A DNA stretch of 64,000 bases, taken from the NCBI GenBank assembly GCA_963702755.1, contig CAVPDZ010000007.1, positions 62,001-126,000 on the forward strand, written 5' to 3'. Shown here piece by piece: positions 41,362 through 51,072 of this stretch. The notes beneath the pieces are model-generated. The model made no database searches, was not told the DNA's origin, and saw nothing but the letters and a program-made list of their open reading frames with translations. Each line of letters opens with the position of its first letter. The first letter of the stretch is position 1. A program made the position numbers and the translations under genes. The DNA comes from JAJPKK01 sp963702755 (GTDB lineage: Bacteria; Pseudomonadota; Alphaproteobacteria; Rhizobiales; Xanthobacteraceae).

Positions 41362-42000
41362 CGGAGAACGCCACGACGACTGACGGCGCCCACCTCGTCA
41401 CCTCGGTCGCCCAGCTCGAGGCGATCTATGGCGAGCCTTACGGCCCGGCGGTCGTCAAGGAAATCGACCACGTCAACGCCGACTATCGCGCCTTCATCGA
41501 AGCGGCGCCGTTCTGCGCCATCGCGACCAGCGGTCCAGGCGGTCTCGACTGCACGCCGCGCGGCGACCCGCCGGGCTTTGTGCGGGTCGCTGACGAGAAG
41601 ACACTGCTGATCCCCGACCGCCGCGGCAACAACCGCATCGACAGCTTGCGCAATCTCGTCGCCGATCCGCGCATCGCGCTGCTTGTTTCTGATCCCCGGC
41701 TGCGGCGAGACGATTCGCGTCAACGGGCGCGCCGTGATCTCCACCGATCCCGCGCTGTGCGAGAGCTTCGTCTTTGCCGGCAAGACGCCGCGCACGGTCA
41801 TCATCGTGACGGTAGAGCGGGTCTATTTCCAATGTTCGAAAGCGATCGTGCGCTCGAAGCTGTGGGACCCCGCAACGCGCATCGACCGCGCGACACTGCC
41901 GACGTCCGGCACCATCCTCGCCCACATCAGCAAGGGTGCGATCGGCGGCCCCGAGCACGACCGCGCCGCGCCCGAACGCATCAAGGCGACGATCTATTGA
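41358..42000 (+). CDS. pyridoxamine 5'-phosphate oxidase-family protein, frameshifted near 41685
   Basis: About 213 residues after repair, a split-barrel flavin-binding protein (FCAIATSGPGGLDCTPRGD; GNNRIDSLRNLVADPRIALL then FLIPGCGETIRVNGRA). An extra G near 41685 breaks the frame between these two blocks. Members of this group bind FMN or F420; activity is not predictable. It is coupled to mtaB by ATGA, where many Hyphomicrobiales have ftsY instead. Confidence 0.87.
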
Positions 42001-42054
42001 TACGGTTTTTCAAATTCATATACGATGTTTCCCACAACACGATTTCTTGAGTTT

Positions 42055-42174
42055 CGTCATTGCCCGGCTTGACCGGGCAATCCAGTAATCCACTGAATTT
42101 CGACTTGAGCACAGTTCATCTGTAAGCGATGGGCCGGTGGTTACTGGATCGTCCGGTCAAGCCGGACGATGACA
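42055..42174. repeat. interspersed palindrome (GCCCGGCTTGACCGGGC family)
   Basis: Arms CGTCATTGCCCGGCTTGACC ... AATCCAGTAA and the inverse TTACTGGATCGTCCGGTCAA ... GATGAC facing each other over a 50-base spacer. Only one copy is in this window, but the type is widespread in Bradyrhizobium-like genomes (recalled, not searched). Confidence 0.8.
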
Positions 42175-42208
42175 ACAACGAAGATAGACGGGGAGGAGAG
42201 GTGACGAG

Positions 42209-43205
42209 ATGCGAAACCATGGTTGGATCGTCCGACGCGCCGGCGTGCTGGCTCTCGTCATGACCGCGCTGTCCGCGTCAGCGTTATCGGCGCGCGCCGC
42301 TGAGACCGCTCTCAAGGTCGGCATTTCCGAGCGCGTCAACACGGCGCTCGCGTTCTTCATGGCGCAGGACGCGGGCTTCTTCCGCGAGCAGGGCCTCGCC
42401 GTCGAGATCATCAACATGAACGGCGGCAGCCGCGGCGCCCAGGAGCTGCAGGCCGGCCATATCGACATCATGCATGTCGGCTTGTCATCGGTCGTGCGCA
42501 TCGATCGCGGCGGCGGCGACCTGCGCCTCGTCGCGTCGTTGAGCAACGTCATCCGCTTTACGCTGTTCGCGGCGCCGGGCGTGCGCACCGCTGCCGATCT
42601 GCGCGGCGGCATCATCGGCATCAGCACCTTCGGTTCGGAGACCGACACCACCGTGACGCTCGCGCTCAAGCGCCTGGGCCTCGCGCGCAACGAGGTCACG
42701 CTCAAGGAATATGGCGGCGGCCCGCAGCGTCTCGCGGCGCTGCGGATCAGGCGAGATCAAGGCGACCGCCGTCAACGAACCGATCCGCAGCCTCGCGCGC
42801 GAGGAGGGGCTTTTCGCCATGGTCGATCTCGTGCCGGAGCAGATCCCGTGGCTCTTCACCGGCATCGTCGTCAAACAGGAGATGCTGACGGCGCGGCGTG
42901 ACGTGCTCACGCGATTCCTCAAGGCCGCGATGGAGGGCAATCTGCTGGCGCTCTCGGATGCGAAGCGCGCCAAGCAGGTGCTCGCCCGCGATGCCCAGAT
43001 CACAGACGCAAAAATCCTCGACATCGCCTACGACGATTTCCGCCAGCAATCGCCGCCCGACCTCATGCCGACCGCGGCCGCCGCCGACAATACGCTCGCG
43101 CAATTTCCCGGCGCCGGAAGCCGCACCGACTATATCGACACCAGCGTGCTCGACGCCTTGAAGGCAAGCGGCTTCACCGCAGACGTGCAGCGCAAGTACC
43201 GCTGA
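42209..43205 (+). CDS. NitT/TauT-type ABC transporter substrate-binding protein, frameshifted near 42746
   Basis: About 331 residues after repair. The signal peptide is cleaved near SARAAE. The NMT1/THI5-like fold is seen in LKVGISERVNTALAFFMAQ, AGFFREQGLAVEI and GGSRGAQELQAGHIDIMHVG. An extra A near 42746 breaks RLAALRSGEIKATAVNEP. It captures a small organic anion or sulfonate-type ligand in the periplasm. No permease or ATPase gene is adjacent, so it is an orphan. It opens the accessory stretch between mtaB and ftsY. Confidence 0.85.
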
Positions 43206-43345
43206 CACATCGAACCAATATCTGACGTCTGACGGTTTCTTCGACCTCTAGCCTGCGATGGCGGGCGCCCCCGAAGGTTGTATGATGCCCTCCGTCAAAG
43301 AACTGCGGAGGTCATTCGCAGCAGCAAAAACCACAGGGGGAAACG

Positions 43346-44206
43346 ATGCAGCAGGGAAGGCTGATCGGCGCGCTTGCGCTTGCGGCATTGGCAATGCCCA
43401 TCGACACCGCCGGCGCGTTCGATGACTCCAAATATCCGAACCTCAAGGGACAGTGGAACCGGGTCGTCGTGCCCGGGCTCGGCGGCCAGCCATCATTCGA
43501 CCAGACCAAGCCGTGGGGCTTTGGTCAGGGAGCGCCGCTCACCGCCGAGGCGAGAGCCCTGCTCGAAGCAAGTATCGCCGACCAGGCCAAGGGCGGGCAG
43601 GGCAATTTCACCGGCTATGGCTGCCGGCCGTTCGGCATGCCGCTGATGATGATCGCGTTCTACCCGCAGGAATACGTGATCACGCCGGAGACGACATACG
43701 TTCTCGTCTTTAACGCCGATCACGGCCGCCGCATCTTCACCGACGGCCGCGATTGGCCGAAGGAGCTTGATCCGACCTATCAGGGCTATTCCATCGGCAA
43801 ATGGATCGATGAGGATGGCGACGGGCGCTACGACGTGCTCGAAATCGAGACGCGGGGCCCGTTCAAAGGCCCGCGCTCCTACGACGCGACCGGCCTGCCG
43901 CTCGACCACGACAATCAGTCGGTGTTCCGGGAGCGCATTTATCTCGACAAGGCGGACCCGAACCTGCTGCACGACGAAATTACGGTGATCGACCACGCGC
44001 TGACGCGGCCGTGGACGGTGGACAAGCGATTCCGTCGCAGCGCCGATCCGCGTCCGGTATGGCCGGAATACGCGTGCGGCGAGGAAAACCTCCACGTCCA
44101 AGTGGGCAAGGAGAATTATTTCGTGAGCGGCGACGGCTTCCTGATGCCGGCCCGCAAGGATCAGCTGCCGCCGGACCTGCGCTACTTCAAGCCAAAGCCC
44201 AAATAA
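43346..44206 (+). CDS. exported protein of unnamed family, paralogue of the 59562 gene (GQW/DEDGDG protein 1)
   Basis: A 286-residue precursor with a signal peptide (to about GAFDD). The mature protein starts YPNLKGQW and carries GKWIDEDGDGRYD (about 150), DHALTRPWTV (about 215) and ends LPPDLRYFKPKPK. The DEDGDG stretch matches an EF-hand-like calcium loop (DxDxDG). Two cysteines (GYGCRPF, YACGEEN) may form a disulfide. I know the family only as uncharacterised proteins of Hyphomicrobiales. A close paralogue lies at 59562-60459, and both are followed by an MFS transporter gene, suggesting a shared transport or catabolic role. Confidence 0.7.
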   Translation: MQQGRLIGALALAALAMPIDTAGAFDDSKYPNLKGQWNRVVVPGLGGQPSFDQTKPWGFGQGAPLTAEARALLEASIADQAKGGQGNFTGYGCRPFGMPLMMIAFYPQEYVITPETTYVLVFNADHGRRIFTDGRDWPKELDPTYQGYSIGKWIDEDGDGRYDVLEIETRGPFKGPRSYDATGLPLDHDNQSVFRERIYLDKADPNLLHDEITVIDHALTRPWTVDKRFRRSADPRPVWPEYACGEENLHVQVGKENYFVSGDGFLMPARKDQLPPDLRYFKPKPK

Positions 44207-44455
44207 GCCGGGGGAGACAGCAAGCTCAACTGAGGCATTGGCGGCGCCGTTCATATCGATCTGACTAATATGAAATTGGGGCGCCGCCCCCGCTTCGCTC
44301 CCTCAAATCGCTGCACTAAGTCGCAGCGTTTGCCGTCCTCGCGCATTGGCGCGTCGGCGGCGAAATGCTATTTGCCAATGAAAGTGCCGGACATGGTGCA
44401 GGACGTAGCGCTGCTAACCATCGCCGGCGCGCAAAATATTGACGGGGCGGAAATC

Positions 44456-45860
44456 ATGGCGCAAGGCAAGACGATCGATGTCGACCGTTTGGTCGACGAA
44501 CAGCCGATCACAAGCTTTCATTGGTTCCTCGTCCTCGGCTGCTTCATCATCACCCTGATCGACGGCTACGACATCGCAGCCGCGCCTGCGGCCGGCCCGT
44601 TTCTCGTGCGCGAATGGCATCTCGCCTCGCCCGCGGCGCTGACCTTCCCGTTCAGCGCCGCGAATTTCGGCGTCCTGTTCGGCGCGCCGCTGTTCGGCTG
44701 GCTCGGCGACCGCTATGGCCGCAAGCTCGCCATCACCATGTCGCTCATCCTGTTCGGCCTGTTCACGCTCGCGATCGTGAGCGCCCGCACTGTCGATCAC
44801 CTGACCTGGGCGCGCCTCCTGACCGGTTTCGGCATCGGCGGCGTGATCGCCAACACCATCGCGCTCAATGCCGAGATGGCGCCGCGCCATGTCCGCGCGA
44901 CCTTCATCATCCTGATGTTCATCGGCACCACGCTCGGCGGCATATTCCCGCCGATGGTCGCGAACTGGCTCGTGCCCCACTACGGCTGGGAAATCATTTT
45001 CTGGATCGGCGGCATCCTGCCGCTCGTCATCGCCGCGTTCGCCTGGATTGCGCTGCCGGAATCGATCAAATTCCTCGCGCTTGATCCCTCGCGCCGCGAC
45101 GCCGCGGTCGTCGTGGCCAAAAAGCTCGCGCCCAACCTCGTCATCGGACCGCGCGACGGCTTCGTCTCGCCGCGCGCGCAGGCAACGAAGCCGGCGTTCG
45201 GCGATCTGTTCGTCGGCAAGCTTGCCTATGCGACGCCGCTGCTGTGGCTCCTCTTCGCCATCAACCTGATGGTGTTCTATTTCGTCAACATCTGGCTCCA
45301 GACCATCATCACGCCCGCGATCCTCAAAGCCGGCGGCAGCGCGGCCACCGCCCAGGACGCCGGCCTGATGTTCCAGCTCGGCGGCTCGATCTGCGGCCTC
45401 TTGATGTGCCGGTTCGTCGACAAGCTGGGACTGCGGCCGGTGATACTGCTGATCCTCCTCGGCATCCCGGCGACCGCGACGATCGGCTACGTGGCGACGT
45501 CGCCGGCCTTGGTGTGGGTCGCCTTCGCGTCGGGCTTCTGCCTGCTCGGCATTCAGTTCGGCCTCAATGCCGTGGCCGGGATGCTCTACCCGACCCACGT
45601 GCGCTCGCTCGGCGTCGGCTATGCGTTCGGGATCGGACGGTTCGGCGCCTTCGGCGGTCCCGCGATCGGCGGCCTGCTCATCGGCATGAACCTGCCGCTC
45701 GAGCAGCTCTACATGATCGCCGCAACGCCGCTCGTCATCTCGGTCATCGCCTGCCTCGTCATGATCCGCATCGCCGATACCGCGGCGCCGGTCGAGGCGG
45801 CAAGCCCGTGCTCGGCCACTGAGCAAGGCCAGCGACCCAGATCGAACTCGACGCAGTTAA
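44456..45860 (+). CDS. MFS transporter, aromatic acid:H+ symporter-like, 3' end blurred by a frameshift
   Basis: About 460 residues with 12 transmembrane segments. Between TM2 and TM3 is the MFS motif GWLGDRYGRKLA; the N-terminus (DEQPITSFHWFLVLGCFIITLIDGYDIA) matches the AAHS family, which imports aromatic acids such as 4-hydroxybenzoate. As given, the frame has no stop after RIADTAAPVEAASP and runs on antisense to ftsY. One extra base near 45790-45830 would let it end at TAA 45858-45860, tail-to-tail with ftsY. It is 249 bases after the exported-protein gene. Confidence 0.85.
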
Positions 45861-46807
45861 TCGAGCCCTGCGAGCGCGCGGGCGAAATCGCGCGCGGCGA
45901 ACGGCGCAAGATCGTCGATGCTTTCGCCGACGCCGATGAAATGCACCGGCAGGCGGTACTTGGCGGCGATCGCGGCGAGGATGCCGCCGCGCGCCGTGCC
46001 GTCGAGCTTGGTCATGACGAGACCGGTCACGCCCGCGACATTGGAAAATTCCGCGACCTGCGACAGCGCGTTCTGTCCGACCGTCGCGTCGAGCACGAGC
46101 AGCACGGCATGGGGCGCCGCCGGATCGAGCTTCTTCATGACGCGCACGATCTTCTTGAGTTCGTCCATCAGCCCGGCCTTGTTCTGCAACCGGCCGGCGG
46201 TATCGACGATCAGCACGTCGCGCGCCTGCTCGCGCGCTGCCGCAAGCGCTTCGTAGGCGAGGCCGGCGGCGTCGCCGCCCTGCGCGCCGGCGATGACCGG
46301 GCTGCGGGTCCGCTCGCCCCAGATCTTGAGTTGCTCGATGGCCGCGGCCCGGAAAGTGTCGCCCGCCGCCAGCATGACGCTGCGGCCCTCGCGCGTCAGC
46401 CGCGCCGTAAGCTTGCCGATGGTGGTGGTCTTGCCGGAACCGTTGACGCCGGCGACGAGAATGACAAAAGGCTTCGCCGCGGGATCGATCGCGAGCGGCA
46501 CCGCGACGGGCGTCAATATTTTTTCGAGTTCCGCCGCGAGGATCGCCTTGACCTCGTCGGCGCTCACCGTCTTGTCGTAGCGCCCTTCGCCCACCGCGGC
46601 CGCGATGCGCGCCGCGACGTCGACGCCGAGGTCGGCGCGGATCAGCGTGTCTTCGAGTTCCTCGATGACTGCGGCATCGAGCTTGCGCTTGGAGACGAGG
46701 TCGCTGATCGCGGTTGCGATCGAGGTCGACGAGCGGCTCAATCCCGAGCGCAGGCGTTGCCACCAGCTTTGGCGGCCGCTGTCCGGAGGCGTGGTGCTGT
46801 CATTCAT
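45857..46807 (-). CDS. ftsY: signal recognition particle receptor FtsY
   Basis: A 316-residue SRP GTPase. It begins MNDSTTPPDSGRQSWWQRL (short acidic/basic A region), then the N domain and the G domain with GVNGSGKTTTIGK (about 120), DTAGRLQNK and TKLDGTARGG. It docks Ffh-ribosome complexes at the inner membrane. Over 90 upstream in-frame codons overlap the divergent pseudouridine synthase and are not FtsY-like. In many relatives ftsY follows mtaB; here it is 4.5 kb away and inverted. Confidence 0.95.
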   Translation of the reverse strand: MNDSTTPPDSGRQSWWQRLRSGLSRSSTSIATAISDLVSKRKLDAAVIEELEDTLIRADLGVDVAARIAAAVGEGRYDKTVSADEVKAILAAELEKILTPVAVPLAIDPAAKPFVILVAGVNGSGKTTTIGKLTARLTREGRSVMLAAGDTFRAAAIEQLKIWGERTRSPVIAGAQGGDAAGLAYEALAAAREQARDVLIVDTAGRLQNKAGLMDELKKIVRVMKKLDPAAPHAVLLVLDATVGQNALSQVAEFSNVAGVTGLVMTKLDGTARGGILAAIAAKYRLPVHFIGVGESIDDLAPFAARDFARALAGLD

Positions 46808-46834
46808 GGCGGCCGCCGTGATACCCGTTTCGTG

Positions 46835-47741
46835 ATGGCTCTTGAAGGCATAACTCCCGACGCAATGCTGGCGCGCGTGCTTTACCGCGACGGGCTGATG
46901 TTGATCGTCGACAAGCCGGCAGGCCTGCCGGTGCATCGCGGCCCCAAGGGCGGCGCGAGCCTCGAAGACTATTTCGACGCCCTGCGATACGGCCTGCCGC
47001 GCCCGCCGGCACTCGCCCACCGCCTCGACAAGGACACCTCCGGTTGCCTGGTCCTCGGGCGCCATCGCAAGGCGCTTGCTCATCTGGGGCTTCTGTTCAA
47101 GCACGGCAAGGTCGGCAAGACCTATTGGGCCGTGGTCGAGGGCGGCCCGGACGCCGGCGAGGGCACGATCGACCTGCCCCTCGGCCGGCTCGACGAGACC
47201 CGCGGCTGGTGGATGAAGCCCGATCCCAAGGGCCTGCCATCGGTGACGACGTGGAAGGTGCTGGGGCGATCCGTGCCGAATGCGGGAACTGAGGATCGGG
47301 CAAAGTCAGCACGGATCCATTTCCCCTCCCCCGCTTGCGGGGGAGGGCGGGGTGGGGGAAGACCGCGGCACTGAGCTCGGGGCGAGCGCCCCCTCCCCAC
47401 CCTCCCCCGCAAGCGGGGGAGGGAAAATCGCGTGGCTCGCGCTGACGCCGGTGACCGGGCGCACCCACCAGCTTCGCGTGCATTGCGCGGCAATGGGGTG
47501 GCCGATTGTCGGCGACAATATTTATGGAACGGCGCCGCGCTTCGGCGGCCCGATCATGCACCTGCATGCCCGCGAAGTCGTGGTGCCGATTTCCAAGAAC
47601 AAGCCGCCGGTCCGGATCACCGCGCCGGTTCCGCCCCACATGCGCGCCGCGCTCGCCGCCTGCGGGTGGAAGGGAGAGACGGACGAAGACGGCGACGACA
47701 TCGCTGCAGCCGACGGCACCGCTCGGCGCCAGGCCGGCTGA
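46835..47741 (+). CDS. RluA-family pseudouridine synthase interrupted by a palindromic element
   Basis: A tRNA/rRNA pseudouridine synthase that isomerises uridine. The N-terminal part reads LIVDKPAGLPVHRGP, then the catalytic-aspartate motif AHRLDKDTSGCLVLG. The C-terminal part is LALTPVTGRTHQLRVHCAAM, then GDNIYG. Between KVLGRS (about 47268) and IAWLALTP (47430) lies copy B of the CCCTCCCC palindrome (47323-47423) plus flanking sequence. The first frame ends at 47372-47374 inside the element; the second half is in the next frame. Whether the gene still works depends on an in-frame readthrough that is one base out as given. It is divergent from ftsY with only 27 bases between the starts. Confidence 0.82.
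47323..47423. repeat. CCCTCCCC...GGGGAGGG palindrome, copy B, inside the pseudouridine synthase
   Basis: Starts CCCCTCCCCCGCTTGCGGGG and ends CCTCCCCCGCAAGCGGGGGA. In one frame it encodes FPSPACGGGRGGG and in another SPPPLAGEGGVG, peptides I associate with this repeat in alphaproteobacterial hypothetical proteins. It splits a conserved enzyme. Confidence 0.87.
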
Positions 47742-47853
47742 TATGCGCAAAAACCGCCGCGGCGAGTTGCGCCTTGTGTTATGACGACGCGCCGCGACGC
47801 CCTGTCGCTCAGGTACGATCGCGGCATCTGTTCATCGCTTTTTCAGCCGGGTC

Positions 47854-48619
47854 ATGACGATGAAACTTTCTGATCAGGTGGCGATCGTCACCGGCGCCGG
47901 GCGCAATATCGGCGAAGACATCGCAAAGGTTCTGGCGGCCGAAGGCGCCAAGGTCGCCGTGGTCGATCTCGACAAGGGCCGCGCCGACAGCGTCGCGCTC
48001 GCAATCGAGAAGGCCGGCGGCAGCGCGCTCGGCTGCGTCGCCGACGTGTCGAAGGAAGCCGACGTCGCCGCCGCTGGTCGAGGCCGTCGTCAAGCGCTGG
48101 GGCCGCATCGACATCCTGATCAACAACGCCGCGATCTCGGACAACAAGACCATCCTCGACATCACCAAGGCGCAGTGGGATGCGGTGATCGCGGTGACGC
48201 TCACCGGCCCCTTCCTCATGAGCCAGCACGTGGCGCGGCAGATGGTGGCGCAGGGCGGCGGCGGCAAGATCGTCAATGTCGGCTCGACCTCGGGCCTTTA
48301 CGGCCGCTCGCGCGCGGTCGCTTACTCCACTGCCAAGGGCGGCGTCATCAATCTCACCCGCGCCATGGCGGTGCAGCTCGCGCCGCATCGCATCCGCGTC
48401 AACGGCGTAATCCCGAACAAGATCGGCTCGCCGGTCGGCAAGGACGAATTCGATCCGACGCGCCCGGTCGTCAATCTCATCGGCCGCCCCGGCGTGCCGC
48501 TCGATATGGCCCGCGCCGTGCTGTTCCTCGTCTCGGAGGATTCCGATTTCATCGCCGGCACCATGCTGTTCGTCGACGGCGGCGTCAGCGCCATGATGAT
48601 CGGAGACAAGTCGCCGTGA
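47854..48619 (+). CDS. short-chain dehydrogenase/reductase (SDR), frameshifted near 48071
   Basis: A classical SDR of about 254 residues after repair. The nucleotide site is VAIVTGAGRNIGEDIA, with NNAAISDNK, the catalytic Tyr/Lys in YSTAKGGVINLTRA preceded by VNVGSTSG, and a C-terminal DGGVSAMM. An extra C near 48071 breaks DVAALVEAVVKRWGRIDIL. It oxidises or reduces an unknown alcohol/ketone with NAD(P). Probably first in a catabolic operon with hyuA/hyuB and the TctC receptor, although a long palindrome separates them. Confidence 0.9.
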
Positions 48620-48643
48620 GCTACGACGCCGCGGCCGCTCGCC

Positions 48644-48762
48644 CTGCTCCCCTCCCCCTTGTGGGGAGGGGTCGGGGGTGGGGGTCGAGAGCTGTGGCAC
48701 TTCGGTGCCCTAACCTCTCGACCCCCCACCCCGACCCTCCCCCACAAGGGGGGAGGGAGCAG
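48644..48762. repeat. CCCTCCCC...GGGGAGGG palindrome, copy C
   Basis: A long hairpin: CTGCTCCCCTCCCC and the inverse GGGGGAGGGAGCAG, with inner arms GGTCGAGAG / CTCTCGACC. It lies 25 bases after the SDR stop, so it could also act on the transcript end. Confidence 0.88.
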
Positions 48763-48863
48763 AATGCCGCTGTCGGAAATTGCGGACGGCGCGTCGGATC
48801 ACCTGCAACAATCATCGGCGCTGCATTTGTTGCACCTCTCCGCGCCGCATTTGTTGCGCCGCT

Positions 48864-48919
48864 GCCACCCCACCCCGGACCACCTTCGGTGGTCCGACCC
48901 TCCCCCTCCAGGGGAGGGT
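48864..48919. repeat. CCCTCCCC...GGGGAGGG palindrome, copy D (half element)
   Basis: Reads as the inverted half of copies A/E: CCACCCCACCCCGGACCACC then TCCCCCTCCAGGGGAGGGTG. It ends within the ribosome-binding region of hyuA. Upstream (48827-48863) is a tandem GCATTTGTTGC motif. Confidence 0.8.
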
Positions 48920-48923
48920 GAAG

Positions 48924-51072
48924 GTGGGGCGCTATCGGCTGGGCGTCGATGTCGGCGGGACCCATACCGATCTCGTGCTGTTCGATCCGACCACCGGCGC
49001 GCTGCTGGTCGAAAAAGTGGCGAGCACGCCGGACAATCCGGCGCGCGGCGTGCTTGCCGGCGTCGGAAATTTCCTGCGCCGCGGCATTCCGCCGAACGAG
49101 ATCGACTTCTTCGCCCACGGCACCACCATCACCACCAACGCGCTCCTCGAAATGCGCGGCGCCAAGGTCGGCCTCCTCATCACCAAAGGCTTTCGCGCGG
49201 TTCAGGAAATCCAGAACCAGGCGCGCGACGGCAATTTGTTCGACTATTTCTACGAGAAGCCGACGCCGATTGCGCCGCAGAGCCTGACGCGGGAAATCCC
49301 GCAGCGCTGCGACGCTGCCGGCAACGTGCTCCGTGCCGCTCGACCGCGAGGCGGTGCGGGCGGCCGCGCGCGACCTCAAAGCCGCCGGCGTGCAGTCGAT
49401 CGCGGTATGCTTCCTGTTCTCGTTCCTCAATCCCGCCCATGAAATCGAGACGCGCGACATCCTCCGCGCCGAATTTCCCGGCGTGCACGTCTCGTTGTCG
49501 AGCGAGGTGCTGCCGCGCCTGCGCGAATGGCCGCGGCTGTCGACGACGCTGGTCAACGCCTATCTCGAGCCGGTGCTGGTGCGCTATCTCGCGAGCCTGA
49601 GCGCCGGGCTCGATGAGGACGGCATCCACACGCCGCGCCGTTTCCTGATGCAGTCGAACGGCGGCGTGATGCCGTTCGCTGCGGCGATCGATGGCGGCCG
49701 GACGGTGCACACGCTGCTGTCCGGGTCCTGCCGCCGGCGCGCAGGCGGCCGCCTATCTCGCGCGCGAGGAGGCGAACCGCGGCATCGTCAGCCTCGACAT
49801 GGGCGGCACCAGCGCCGACATCGCCTTCATCGAGGGCGGCGCACCTCTCGAAGTCACCGAGGGCGTCATCAGCCGCCGGCAGGTCGACGTGCCCGCGCTC
49901 GACATGACCACCATCTCGGCGGGCGGCGGTTCGATCGCGGCGGTCGTCAACGGCTTCCTCACCGTCGGCCCGCAGAGTGCCGGCGCCGATCCCGGTCCCG
50001 CCTGCTACGGCCGCGGCGGCACGCGCCCGACCGTGACCGACGCCGATCTCGCCTGCGGCTTTCTCAATCCCGATTATTTCCTCGGCGGGTCGCAGAAGCT
50101 CGATGCCGCCGCGGCGCATGACGCGCTGCGCCGCCACGTCGCGGAGCCCCTCGCGATGAGCGTGCGCGAAGCGGCGGCCGGCATCCGCCGCATCGTCGAC
50201 ATCCGCATGGCGGACGAGGTCCGCGTGTTCGCGGCCAAGCGCGGCATCGACCCGACCGCATTCACGCTGCTGCCGTTCGGCGGCGCCGGCGCCGTGCATG
50301 CCGCCGCGGTCGCCGATGAACTCGGCATGCGCCGCATCCTGGTGCCGCCGCAGCCGGGCGCATTCTCGGCGCTCGGCTTGCTCTGCACCGACGTGGTGCA
50401 CGACTACATCCGCTCGGAGCTGAAGCCGCTCGACGAAGTCGCGCCCGATCACGCCGAAGCGATTTTCGCGGCACTCGAGGCCAAAGCGCGCGAGGACCTC
50501 GCGCGCGAAGGGCTCGCCGCGGCGGACGCAAGCTATTGGCGCGAGCTTGACCTGCGCTATGCGGGCCAAGGCTACGAGCTGCGCACGCCGCTTGATGGGA
50601 TTTGCGACCGCGGCGTCACCGCGGCGACGCTCGCGGCGGCGCGCAAGCGCTTCGACACGCGCCACGCGCAGATACACGGCCATGCGGCCGGCGATCGGCC
50701 GGTCGAAATCGTGAGCTATCGTCTGCGCCTGCGCGTGACGGTCCCCAAATACGAGCGCCGCGCCGCCGATGCGCAGCGCCGCAACGGGCGCGCGCCGGTG
50801 ATGCGCGGAAGGGCGAGCGCGCGGTCTATTTCGACGGCGCGACTGCGGTCAGCGCTGCGCTGTACGAACGCGACCGGCTTCCCGTCGGCGCGACATTTGC
50901 CGGCCCCGCCATCGTCGAGCAGTTCGACGCCACGACGGTGATCCCGCCGGGCTGGCACGCGAGCGTCGATCGCTATCGCAATTTGATTTTGCGCAAGGGC
51001 GAGAGCGACGCGGCGACAAGCGTTGATGGTGAAGCGCAACGCGAGCGACGCGAGACAGAGGACAGACGATGA
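48924..51072 (+). CDS. hyuA: hydantoinase/oxoprolinase-family protein, subunit A, with three indels
   Basis: About 715 residues after repair, the HyuA/N-methylhydantoinase A family that cleaves cyclic amides with ATP as an AB complex. The N-terminal actin-like ATPase is RYRLGVDVGGTHTDLVLFD; a central acidic block is GGTSADIAFIEGG with DPGPACYGRGG. The breaks are an extra C near 49331 (VLVPLDREAV), an extra T near 49726 (LLSGPAAGAQ) and probably one lost base near 50808 (MRGKGERAVYF). GTG 48924 is preferred: the GGGGAGG at its Shine-Dalgarno distance belongs to repeat copy D. Its stop overlaps the hyuB start (ATGA). Confidence 0.88.
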
